Source of the DNA: Protaetiibacter sp. | Lineage (GTDB): Bacteria > Actinomycetota > Actinomycetes > Actinomycetales > Microbacteriaceae | NCBI GenBank assembly: GCA_030150265.1 | Contig: JASLGG010000051.1 | Span: 108,162-172,161 of the forward strand | Direction of reading: 5' to 3' | DNA length: 64,000 bases | In this document: one piece after another, positions 52,616-60,266 of the stretch | Layout of the letters: each line of letters starts with the position of its first letter | Numbering within the stretch: the stretch's first letter is position 1 | Translations under genes and position numbers: made by a program | The notes under the pieces: model-generated | What the model was told of the DNA's origin: nothing | Databases searched by the model: none | What the model saw: only the letters and a program-made list of their open reading frames with translations

Positions 52616-52716
52616 CGCCTACGGGCCCCTCCTCCGCAACGCGCCGCCATGCCGATAATTCACCCGCTCAAGGGCGAACGTCTTCTCTCGCGCCGAACGA
52701 TTGCCATCCTCGTCCC

Positions 52717-53016
52717 ATGATCGCGATGTACATCCTCCGATGTTCTGACGGCAGCTACTACGTCGGCTCGGCGCATGACCTCGACCTCAGGATGCAACAG
52801 CACGCTGCAGGAGGGGGGAGCGACTACACCCGACGACGCATGCCCGTCGAACTCGTCTTCGCGCACGAGTGCGAGAACGTGGGTGAGGCGTACGCGCTCG
52901 AGAAGCAGGTGCAAGGCTGGTCTCGGGCAAAGCGCGAGGCGCTCATCCGCGGCGAGCAGCACCTGCTGCCGGCACTCAGCAGAAAGCGATTCGAGAAGCA
53001 CGCCCCCGACGAGTAG
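52717..53016 (+). CDS. GIY-YIG nuclease domain protein (UPF0213/Slx1-like)
   Basis: A 99-residue protein, the GIY-YIG domain only: variant motif MYILRC...YYVGS (Tyr5, Tyr15-Val16-Gly17), catalytic Arg25 in DLRMQQH, and Glu62 in ALEKQVQGW. The domain cuts DNA in homing endonucleases, UvrC and Slx1, and single-domain forms have unknown roles. It is on the + strand between two minus-strand genes (parA, rsmG) and is flanked on each side by an inverted pair of a 37-bp repeat (R2/R3 and R4/R5). No DNA-binding or transposase domain is attached and no clear ribosome binding site is seen. Confidence 0.85.
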   Translation: MIAMYILRCSDGSYYVGSAHDLDLRMQQHAAGGGSDYTRRRMPVELVFAHECENVGEAYALEKQVQGWSRAKREALIRGEQHLLPALSRKRFEKHAPDE

Positions 53017-53021
53017 CGAGG

Positions 53022-53058
53022 GGTCTCGATACGTCCGCTGCGCGGACTACTCGACCAG
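53022..53058 (+). repeat. 37-bp palindromic repeat, copy R4
   Basis: Forward orientation, 5 bp after the GIY-YIG stop. Inner stem GTCCGC/GCGGAC with TGC loop, a third compensatory variant; GATAC and TACTCGACCAG blocks are unchanged. Confidence 0.9.
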
Positions 53059-53077
53059 CGAGTGGGGTGCCGCGCGG

Positions 53078-53098
53078 CGGCGGGCAACCCGCCCGCCG
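53078..53098. terminator. Hairpin between R4 and R5
   Basis: CGGCGGGC and its complement GCCCGCCG form an 8-bp stem with a 5-nt loop; it could terminate the GIY-YIG transcript or be the centre of a REPIN-like structure. Confidence 0.4.
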
Positions 53099-53112
53099 AC
53101 GCGCGATTTCCG

Positions 53113-53149
53113 CTGGTTGAGTAGCGCCGGAGGCGCGTATCGAAGCCAG
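53113..53149 (-). repeat. 37-bp palindromic repeat, copy R5
   Basis: Reverse orientation. Inner stem GCGCC/GGCGC as in R1. It ends 6 bp before parS2. Confidence 0.88.
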
Positions 53150-53155
53150 CCCCGA

Positions 53156-53171
53156 TGTTTCACGTGAAACA
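53156..53171. other. Perfect parS site 2
   Basis: TGTTTCACGTGAAACA, located between R5 and rsmG. Confidence 0.95.
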
Positions 53172-53185
53172 TCGGGCGGCGCGGG

Positions 53186-53812
53186 TCAGGGTCGCGTCGC
53201 CCGGAAGACTCGGGTCGGCTCGGGCACGACGCCCTCCCCCAGCACCTGCGTGGTCACGTCGCGGAGGCCGAGCCTGCGGATCACCTTCTCCGCGGCGGCC
53301 ACCTCCTCGTCGACCCGGGCGCCCTTCATGAAGACGAACTCACCGCCCGGCCGCAGGAGCGGCGCTGCGATCGGCAGGAGCTTCGAGAGAGCGGAGACGG
53401 CCCGAGCCGTGACCTGATCCAGTGGCACGCCGACTCGAGCATCCTCGGCTCGAGCCCGCACGACCTCGACATTGTCGAGGCCGAGGGCGGCGGCCTCCTC
53501 GGTCAGCCACTCGACGCGACGCTCCATCGGTTCGATGAGCACGAGTCGAGCATCCGGCCGAGCGATCGCGAGCACGAGGCCGGGGAGCCCTGCACCGCTT
53601 CCGATGTCGCCCACCCGGCCGGCCACGAGCAGCGGCGCGACGAGCACGGAGTTGAGCACGTGCCGGGACCAGAGTCGCGGAAGCTCGAGGGGCCCGATGA
53701 GTCCGCGCACCTCGCCCTCGCGCGCGAGGTCGGCGGTGAACCGGCGGGCCAGCTCGATGCGGTCCCCGAACAGCGATGCCGCGACCTGCGGCTCCTGCTC
53801 CAGCTCGGTCAC
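53186..53812 (-). CDS. rsmG: 16S rRNA (guanine527-N7)-methyltransferase
   Basis: A 208-residue SAM-dependent methyltransferase that modifies G527 of 16S rRNA: DIGSGAGLPGLVLAIARPDARLVLIEPMERR is the Rossmann SAM-binding core and RARAEDARV follows. Standard position next to parAB in many bacteria. It starts at ATG 53812, 12 bp after parS3 on this strand. Confidence 0.94.
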   Translation of the reverse strand: MTELEQEPQVAASLFGDRIELARRFTADLAREGEVRGLIGPLELPRLWSRHVLNSVLVAPLLVAGRVGDIGSGAGLPGLVLAIARPDARLVLIEPMERRVEWLTEEAAALGLDNVEVVRARAEDARVGVPLDQVTARAVSALSKLLPIAAPLLRPGGEFVFMKGARVDEEVAAAEKVIRRLGLRDVTTQVLGEGVVPEPTRVFRATRP

Positions 53813-53824
53813 GGCATCCCCTGA

Positions 53825-53840
53825 TGTTTCACGTGAAACA
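53825..53840. other. Perfect parS site 3
   Basis: TGTTTCACGTGAAACA in the 33-bp gap between jag and rsmG. The three sites are 797 and 669 bp apart. Confidence 0.95.
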
Positions 53841-53845
53841 TCGCG

Positions 53846-54352
53846 TCAGCGCGCGGTGATCACCGTGTGGCGGTCGCGGCCCTCGCCCTCGGACTCCGAG
53901 TGGTAGCCGCGCTCGCTCACGATGTCGTGCACGAGCTTGCGCTCGTAGCTCGTCATCGGCGGGAGCGATGCGGACGCCGCACCCTCCTCGATACGGGAGA
54001 TCGCGTGGTCCACGAGCGCCGTGAGCTCACCGGCGCGCGCGTCGCGCGACCCGCCGATGTCGAGGATCAGGCGCGAGAAGCGTCCCGTCTTGGCCTGAAC
54101 GGCAAGGCGCGTGAGCTCCTGCAGGGCGCCCACCGTCTCGGGCTTCGAGAGCAGCGAGAGGTTGGAGCCGGTCGCGGCCGTCACCGAGAGATACGACCGT
54201 CCCGCACGGGCATCGATGTCGATGTCGCCGTCGATGTCCGCGATGTCGAGGAGCTCCTCGATGTAATCGGCCGCGATGTCGCCTTCGTCCACGAGCTCCT
54301 GCTCGCTGGGCTCCACCGTCGCGTCGGTTCCGGTGACCATGTCGTCGCTCAC
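53846..54352 (-). CDS. jag: RNA-binding protein Jag / KhpB
   Basis: A 168-residue protein from GTG 54352 (overlapping the yidC stop as GTGA), with a KH-like domain (about 75-110) and a C-terminal R3H domain (YERKLVHDI, RxxxH). It lacks the N-terminal Jag_N domain of the Firmicutes type, as usual for actinobacteria. An ATG at 54340 is possible but has no ribosome binding site. Confidence 0.88.
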   Translation of the reverse strand: MSDDMVTGTDATVEPSEQELVDEGDIAADYIEELLDIADIDGDIDIDARAGRSYLSVTAATGSNLSLLSKPETVGALQELTRLAVQAKTGRFSRLILDIGGSRDARAGELTALVDHAISRIEEGAASASLPPMTSYERKLVHDIVSERGYHSESEGEGRDRHTVITAR

Positions 54353-55323
54353 TTCTTGGGTCCCCCCTGCTTCTTGGCCCGCGCCTTGCCGACCGGCTGC
54401 TGACGCTGCGTCGTGACCGGCTTCTCCGGCTCCTGCTCGGCCGACTCGGCGAGCGCGGCGGCGTCCTCCGCCATCCGTCCGCGGTTGCGCTTGGCGAGGC
54501 GCGCCTCGCGGGCGAGCGCCGCCTCCGAGCCCGGCGTCGGCATGTTCCGGATGACGAGCCACTGCTGCACCATCGTCCAGACGTTCGAGGTGAGCCAGTA
54601 GAACATCACGCCGATCGGGAACGCGAGCCCGGAGAAGAGGAACACGAACGGCAGGATGTACAGCAGCACCCGCTGCTGCCGGTACATCGGGCTCGCCTTC
54701 ATCTCCGGCGTCTGGTTCTTCGACATGATCTGCAGCTGCGTGATGAACTGCGACGCCGTCATGATCAGGATCATCACGATCGCGATGATCGCGACGGCGG
54801 CGTTGCCCTTCTCGAAGGCGTCGACCAGGCTGAACTTCAGCGGCGCGATCCCGAAGAGCGAGGCGTGCCCGAAGTTGTCCGAGAGCTCCTGCGTGAGGAG
54901 GCCGACGCCGGCCTTGTCGTTGCGTGCCTCGTTCAGCACCGAGAACAGGCTGAAGAAGATCGGCATCTGGATCAGCAGAGGCAGGCACGACGACAGCGGG
55001 TTGGTGCCGGCCTTCTGATAGAGAGCCATGGTCTCGCGCTGCATCGCCTCGCGCGAGAACTGGTCCTTCTTGCCGCGGTACTTGTCCTGGATCTTCTTGA
55101 GCTCCGGGGCGACCTCGAGCATCTTGCGCTGACTCTTGATCTGGCGCACGAACACCGGGACGAGCGCCGCACGCACCACGAGCACGAGACCCACGATCGA
55201 GAGCACCCAGGTGAGCCCGCCGGCGGGGTCCATGCCGATCTCGCTGAGGAACCAGTGGAAGCCCACGAGGATCGCCTCGATGACCCACTTGATGGGCCAG
55301 AGGATTGTTCCGAAGAAGTCCAT
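54349..55323 (-). CDS. yidC: Membrane protein insertase YidC
   Basis: A 324-residue insertase with five hydrophobic segments, the conserved GLVLVVRAALVPVFVRQIKSQR basic loop, NPLSSCLPLLIQMPIFFSLF and PIGVMFYWLTSNVWTMVQQ. It lacks the large periplasmic domain of Gram-negative YidC. A basic, alanine-rich tail follows. Start ATG 55323. Confidence 0.94.
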   Translation of the reverse strand: MDFFGTILWPIKWVIEAILVGFHWFLSEIGMDPAGGLTWVLSIVGLVLVVRAALVPVFVRQIKSQRKMLEVAPELKKIQDKYRGKKDQFSREAMQRETMALYQKAGTNPLSSCLPLLIQMPIFFSLFSVLNEARNDKAGVGLLTQELSDNFGHASLFGIAPLKFSLVDAFEKGNAAVAIIAIVMILIMTASQFITQLQIMSKNQTPEMKASPMYRQQRVLLYILPFVFLFSGLAFPIGVMFYWLTSNVWTMVQQWLVIRNMPTPGSEAALAREARLAKRNRGRMAEDAAALAESAEQEPEKPVTTQRQQPVGKARAKKQGGPKK

Positions 55324-55332
55324 ACGGCTTGG

Positions 55333-55647
55333 TCAGCCCTTTCCGTGTCCCGCGGCGACGAAGCCGAACCGGGTGAGGTGATAGTGGTCGTGGTGCCGGC
55401 GGGATGCCGGGACGTCGTCGATTCCGCCGCGCGCCCAGGGGTGGCAGCGCAGGATACGCCAGGTCCCCAGTGCGACGCCCTTGATCACGCCATGCTGCTG
55501 GATCGAGCCCATCGCGTAGGCGGAGCAGCTGGGGTAGTAACGGCACACATCGCCGTAGAGCGGCGAGATGACCGCGCGGTATCCGCGAAGGATTGCGACG
55601 CAGATGTTCCTCGGCAGCAGCCAGAGGAAGAGGGCCGCCCGTCTCAT
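55333..55647 (-). CDS. yidD: Membrane protein insertion efficiency factor YidD
   Basis: A 104-residue protein with the conserved YPSCSAYA and CHPWARGGIDDVP motifs. It starts at ATG 55647, overlapping the rnpA stop by 4 bp. Its C-terminal HHDHYHL stretch is histidine-rich, a variation from the norm. Confidence 0.93.
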   Translation of the reverse strand: MRRAALFLWLLPRNICVAILRGYRAVISPLYGDVCRYYPSCSAYAMGSIQQHGVIKGVALGTWRILRCHPWARGGIDDVPASRRHHDHYHLTRFGFVAAGHGKG

Positions 55648-55997
55648 GACGTCGCGCCGGCGGGGATCAGCACCGGGTCGAGCACGGTGTGCAGCTCGGA
55701 GGAGAGCGCCGTCCAGTCGCGCTGCGCGGAACCGGGCAGCGCACGGACGACCACGTCCGATCCGCGTCCCCCCGCATCCACGATCGAACGACAGACCGCC
55801 CGCATCCGGCGCCGCACGAGATTCCTCTCGACGGCATTGCCCACCGTCTTGGCGACGATGAACCCGAAGCGGGCGGGGTCGGACGGATCGCGAGCGATCC
55901 GGTAGACGAGCGTGCTGGCCGTCGCGGTTCGGCGCCCACGGCGCACGATCGCACGGAAGTCCGAGGGCTTGACCACTCGGTTCGCCCTGGCCAGCAC
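55644..55997 (-). CDS. rnpA: Ribonuclease P protein component
   Basis: A 117-residue basic RNase P protein: the RNR-like motif VERNLVRRRMRA and FIVAKTVGNAVERN. Start GTG 55997, 9 bp after rpmH. Confidence 0.93.
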   Translation of the reverse strand: MLARANRVVKPSDFRAIVRRGRRTATASTLVYRIARDPSDPARFGFIVAKTVGNAVERNLVRRRMRAVCRSIVDAGGRGSDVVVRALPGSAQRDWTALSSELHTVLDPVLIPAGATS

Positions 55998-56006
55998 GCC
56001 GGCCGA

Positions 56007-56144
56007 CTACGCGGAGAGCTCGGTGCGCCCCTTGCGACGACGTGCCGCGAGGATCGCGCGACCGGCGCGCGTGCGCATCCGGAGGCGGAAGCCGTGCTTC
56101 TTGGCGCGGCGCCGGTTGTTCGGCTGGAAGGTTCGCTTGCTCAT
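56007..56144 (-). CDS. rpmH: 50S ribosomal protein L34
   Basis: A 45-residue protein, MSKRTFQPNNRRRAKKHGFR at the start and RRRKGRTELSA at the end, entirely typical. Start ATG 56144. Divergent to dnaA, with oriC DnaA boxes in between. Confidence 0.96.
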   Translation of the reverse strand: MSKRTFQPNNRRRAKKHGFRLRMRTRAGRAILAARRRKGRTELSA

Positions 56145-56429
56145 GGTGATGTCTCCTGGCCCCGGTATGCGGCGACCGGGAAAGAACGGGGTCGGCGAGG
56201 ATGTGCCGACAACCTGTTAAAAATAGGGCCTCGACCGGAAACGGTCAAACCGTGGCCCAGGATAGCGTCGCTCTCTCCACATCCGCCGAGAGACGGTTGT
56301 CCACAGGAGGCTGTCCACAACTAAGGTGGTCGTCATCCTCGCGCCAGCCTTTCGCCGTCTACGACGCGGGGCGTGATCCACTCCCATTGTGGACAGAGCT
56401 GTGTATAACAACCGAGGGATAGACGACAG
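56145..56429. promoter_or_regulatory. oriC: oriC part A: DnaA boxes between rpmH and dnaA
   Basis: TTGTCCACA at 56297-56305 (perfect), CTGTCCACA at 56311-56319, TGTGGACAG at 56388-56396 and TGTGTATAA at 56400-56408. It also contains the promoters of rpmH and dnaA, the latter probably autoregulated by the two boxes next to the start. Confidence 0.75.
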
Positions 56430-57830
56430 ATGACCGACGCCGCGGACCCCACCCGCGAGCTGTGGACCGCCGTCCAGGCGCGCCTCGCGACCGACGACAG
56501 GATCACGCCGCAGCTGCACGGCTTCATCAATCTCGTCGAGCCGAAGGGCGTCCTCACCGGAACCATCTACCTCGAGGTGCCGAACGAGCTCACCCGCGGC
56601 ATGCTCGAACAGCGCATCCGGATCCCCCTCATGGAGGCGCTCGCCGACCTCGACGGCGACGTGGTCAACTTCGCGATCGTGGTGAATCCCGACATCCAGC
56701 CGACGATGCAGCCCATCGCCGACGACCCGCTGGAGTCACCAGCCCTGGGTGAGCCCGTCACCCCCGTGATCGAGATCGGACGCCGCAGCGACTCCCGCCT
56801 CAACCCGAAGTACAACTTCGACAACTTCGTCATCGGCGGCTCCAACCGCTTCGCCCACGCGGCCGCCGTGGCCGTGGCCGAGGCGCCCGCCAAGGCCTAC
56901 AACCCGCTCTTCATCTACGGCGACTCCGGTCTCGGCAAGACCCACCTGCTGCACGCGATCGGCCACTACGCCGAGAGCCTCTACCCCGGCATCCGGGTGC
57001 GCTACGTGAGCTCCGAGGAGTTCACCAACGACTTCATCAACTCGATCGCGAACAACCGCGCCTCGGTCTTCCAGTCTCGCTACCGCGAGATCGACATCCT
57101 GCTGATCGACGACATCCAGTTCCTGCAGGGCAAGGACTCCACCCAGGAGGCCTTCTTCCACACCTTCAACACGCTGCACGACCACAACAAGCAGGTCGTG
57201 ATCACGAGCGACCTGGCGCCGAAGCACCTCACCGGGTTCGAGGACCGGATGCGGTCGCGCTTCGAGTGGGGTCTCATCACGGATGTGCAGGCGCCCGACC
57301 TCGAGACCCGCATCGCGATCCTGCGCAAGAAGGCGCAGTCGGAACGGCTGCAGGTGCCCGAGGACATCCTCGAGTACATGGCGACGAAGGTCTCGTCGAA
57401 CATCCGCGAGCTCGAGGGCACCCTCATCCGCGTGACCGCGTTCGCGAACCTCAACAAGACGCCCGTCGACCTGGCGCTCGTGCAGACGGTGCTCAAGGAC
57501 CTCATCACGCTCGACGAGGACAACGTCATCTCGCCGGTCGACATCATCAATCACACCGCGGACTACTTCAAGCTCTCGGTCGACGACCTCTACGGCTCCT
57601 CGCGCTCGCAGGCCGTGGCCACCGCGCGCCAGATCGCGATGTACCTGTGCCGCGAGATGACGAGCCTCTCGCTGCCGAAGATCGGACAGCTGTTCGGCAA
57701 TCGCGACCACACCACGGTGATGTACGCCAACAAGAAGATCAGCGAGCTCATGAAGGAACGGCGCTCGATCTACAACCAGGTGACCGAGCTCACCGCCCGC
57801 ATCAAGCAGGACCAGCGCTACCGTCCGTGA
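56430..57830 (+). CDS. dnaA: Chromosomal replication initiator protein DnaA
   Basis: A 466-residue initiator: domain I (1-90), a short domain II, AAA+ domain III with Walker A GDSGLGKT (164-171) and Walker B LLIDDIQFL, and domain IV DNA-binding region with the signature GNRDHTTVMYA. Domain II is short compared with Streptomyces DnaA. Start ATG 56430. Confidence 0.98.
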   Translation: MTDAADPTRELWTAVQARLATDDRITPQLHGFINLVEPKGVLTGTIYLEVPNELTRGMLEQRIRIPLMEALADLDGDVVNFAIVVNPDIQPTMQPIADDPLESPALGEPVTPVIEIGRRSDSRLNPKYNFDNFVIGGSNRFAHAAAVAVAEAPAKAYNPLFIYGDSGLGKTHLLHAIGHYAESLYPGIRVRYVSSEEFTNDFINSIANNRASVFQSRYREIDILLIDDIQFLQGKDSTQEAFFHTFNTLHDHNKQVVITSDLAPKHLTGFEDRMRSRFEWGLITDVQAPDLETRIAILRKKAQSERLQVPEDILEYMATKVSSNIRELEGTLIRVTAFANLNKTPVDLALVQTVLKDLITLDEDNVISPVDIINHTADYFKLSVDDLYGSSRSQAVATARQIAMYLCREMTSLSLPKIGQLFGNRDHTTVMYANKKISELMKERRSIYNQVTELTARIKQDQRYRP

Positions 57831-58168
57831 CCAGACCGCTCGGTTGCACAATCTGTGGAAGACCATGTGGATAACTTCCGGATGACTTGTGGAACGCGCC
57901 GAGCGACGCTGTGGACAGGAAATCCGGCCGCTCGCGGATTCCCGACCTCCACGCCGCTCTCATCCGCAGCCCGCCCACATCTTGCACGCGTGTAGTTCCC
58001 CGTCGTCAGCGGCTCGATCGATACTTGTCCACAGTTCCCACAGGCGTTAAGACGATTACCTCTCTCACTCTTCGACTCTCGACCCGATAACCGGAGGAGG
58101 CGGAGTCCGTGCCAAGATCGTGGGACACAAGCCGTGCGACCTTCTCGACCCCAAGACAGGAGTGACGC
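57831..58168. promoter_or_regulatory. oriC: oriC part B: dnaA-dnaN spacer with DnaA boxes
   Basis: DnaA boxes TGTGGATAA at 57866-57874 (perfect), TTGTCCACA at 58025-58033 (perfect), TGTGGACAG at 57910-57918, and weaker TGTGGAAGA (57854) and TGTGGAACG (57888). A less GC-rich stretch near 58040-58090 is the best candidate for initial unwinding. This is the canonical oriC location. Confidence 0.85.
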
Positions 58169-59314
58169 GTGAAGTTCCAGGTGAATCGCGACGTCTTCAG
58201 CGAGGCGGTGTCGTTCGCGGTCAAGCTTCTGCCGCAGCGCACGACGCAGCCGATCCTCAGCGGCGTGCTGCTCGATGCCGAGAACGGCGCGCTCACCCTC
58301 TCGTCGTTCGACTACGAGGTGTCGAGTCGCACCGAGATCACGGCCGAGGTCGATCAGCCGGGCACGGCGCTCGTCTCGGGCCGGCTGCTCGCCGACATCG
58401 CGAGCCGGCTGCCGAACGCCCCCGTCGTCTTCGAGACGCAGGACGGCAAGATCCTCGTGAGCTGCGGTTCCGCGCGCTTCACGCTCCTCAGCATGCCGGT
58501 CGAGGAGTATCCGACTCTCCCTCAGGTGGAGGATCAGACCGGCGTTCTCCCCGCGGAGGAGTTCGCGGATGCCGTGGCCCAGGTCGCGGTGGCCGCCTCA
58601 CGCGACGACGTGACCCCGGTGATCACGGGTGTGCAGCTCGAGGTGGGCGAGAACAGCCTCTCGCTCGTGGCGACCGACCGCTACCGCGTCGCGGTCCGCG
58701 AGATCGACTGGGACTCGGGCACCTCCTCCGCCGAGGGGACGACCGCCCTCGTCCCGGCGCGCACGCTCTCCGAGATCGGCAAGACCTTCGCGCACGCGGG
58801 CACGATCGGCGTCGCCATCGTGCGGAGCGACGATCGCGAGCTCATCGCGTTCCGCGCCGACAAGAAGACCGTCACCTCGCTGCTCATCAAGGGCAATTTC
58901 CCTCCCGTGAAGCGGCTGTTCCCCGAGTCGGTGGAGAACTACGCCGTGCTCAACACGGCAGAGCTCGTCGAGGCCACCCGTCGCGTGTCGCTCGTTCTCG
59001 AGCGCGAGGCGGCGCTGCGGTTCAGCTTCTCGATCGACGGACTGACGCTCGAGGCCGCCGGATCCGAGCAGGCGCAGGCCTCCGAGACGATCGACGCCCA
59101 CCTCGTGGGCGAGGACACGGTCGTGTCGCTCAAGCCGTCCTTCCTGCTCGACGGGCTGGGAGCCGTGCACTCGGAGTTCGTGCGCATCTCGTTCACGAAG
59201 ACCGAGAACCCCAACAAGCCGGGTCCCGTGCTCATCACGAGCCAGTCCTCGCGCGAGGCTCCGGGATCCGACAGCTACAAGTACCTGCTGCAGCCGAACC
59301 TGCTGCTGCGCTGA
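58169..59314 (+). CDS. dnaN: DNA polymerase III beta subunit (sliding clamp)
   Basis: A 381-residue clamp with three topologically equal domains. Start GTG 58169 behind ACAGGAG. Landmarks include LPQRTTQPILSGVLLDAENG and the C-terminal FVRISFTKTENPNKPGPVLI. Confidence 0.97.
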   Translation: MKFQVNRDVFSEAVSFAVKLLPQRTTQPILSGVLLDAENGALTLSSFDYEVSSRTEITAEVDQPGTALVSGRLLADIASRLPNAPVVFETQDGKILVSCGSARFTLLSMPVEEYPTLPQVEDQTGVLPAEEFADAVAQVAVAASRDDVTPVITGVQLEVGENSLSLVATDRYRVAVREIDWDSGTSSAEGTTALVPARTLSEIGKTFAHAGTIGVAIVRSDDRELIAFRADKKTVTSLLIKGNFPPVKRLFPESVENYAVLNTAELVEATRRVSLVLEREAALRFSFSIDGLTLEAAGSEQAQASETIDAHLVGEDTVVSLKPSFLLDGLGAVHSEFVRISFTKTENPNKPGPVLITSQSSREAPGSDSYKYLLQPNLLLR

Positions 59315-59375
59315 AAATCGACCGCGCTGCGCGCGGCGGAGCAATCGCCGCGCTGTGCGAGAGAGCGAGGGCATC

Positions 59376-60260
59376 GTGCACATCGGACTCGTCGGACTCG
59401 GACGCATGGGCAACAACATGCGCATCCGGATGCGCGCGGCCGGCATCGAGGTCACCGGCTTCGACCCCAATCCCGCGGTCACCGACGTGCCCGACCTCGC
59501 CGGTCTCGTCGCGGCGCTCCCCGCTCCGCGCATCGTATGGGTCATGGTGCCGTCGGGCGCCGTCACGACAGGGGTCATCACCGACCTCGGCGCCGTGCTC
59601 GAGAGCGGCGACCTCGTGATCGACGGCGGCAACTCGAAGTTCACCGACGATGCGACGCATGCCGCGCTGCTCGCGGAGAAGGGCATCCACTACGCGGACT
59701 GCGGTGTCTCGGGCGGCATCTGGGGCGCCGAGAACGGCTACGGCCTCATGGCCGGCGGCGACGCGGCCGATATCGAGCGCGCCATGCCGATCTTCGACGC
59801 CCTCCGCCCCGAGGGTCCTCGCGACGAGGGGTTCGTCCACGCCGGAGCCGTGGGCGCGGGGCACTACGCCAAGATGGTGCACAACGGCATCGAGTACGCC
59901 CTGATGCAGGCGTGGGCCGAGGGATACGAGCTGCTCGAGGCGAAGAAGGATCTCATCCACGACGTCACCGGTGTCTTCAAGGCCTGGCAGCGCGGCACCG
60001 TGGTGCGCAGCTGGCTGCTCGAGCTCCTCGTCAAGGCGCTCGAGGAGGACCCGGAGTTCACCGACATCGAGGGCTACGTCGAGGATTCGGGTGAAGGCCG
60101 GTGGACCGTGGAGGAGGCGCTCAACAACGCCGTCCCGGTGCCGACCATCTCGGCGTCGATCTTCGCCCGCTTCGTGTCCCGCCAGGAGGACTCCCCCTCG
60201 ATGAAGGCCGTCGCGGCGCTCCGGAAGCAGTTCGGCGGGCACGCGGTCCGCAAGGCCTGA
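59376..60260 (+). CDS. gnd: 6-phosphogluconate dehydrogenase, decarboxylating (short GndA type)
   Basis: A 294-residue short-form enzyme of the pentose phosphate pathway: GLGRMGNNM nucleotide-binding motif, IDGGNSKFTDD, CGVSGGIWGAENGYGLMAGG, and the catalytic GAGHYAKMVHNGIEY. I chose GTG 59376 because GAGGG stands 6 nt upstream; the GTG at 59355 is less supported. Position between dnaN and recF is known from other actinobacteria. Confidence 0.92.
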   Translation: MHIGLVGLGRMGNNMRIRMRAAGIEVTGFDPNPAVTDVPDLAGLVAALPAPRIVWVMVPSGAVTTGVITDLGAVLESGDLVIDGGNSKFTDDATHAALLAEKGIHYADCGVSGGIWGAENGYGLMAGGDAADIERAMPIFDALRPEGPRDEGFVHAGAVGAGHYAKMVHNGIEYALMQAWAEGYELLEAKKDLIHDVTGVFKAWQRGTVVRSWLLELLVKALEEDPEFTDIEGYVEDSGEGRWTVEEALNNAVPVPTISASIFARFVSRQEDSPSMKAVAALRKQFGGHAVRKA

Positions 60261-60266
60261 CGGTTC

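Larger units (their letters stand above)
52346..52716. other. Intergenic region between parA and the GIY-YIG gene
   Basis: Contains parS1, repeats R2 and R3 as an inverted pair, and a GC-rich imperfect hairpin between them. No gene recognised. Confidence 0.6.
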
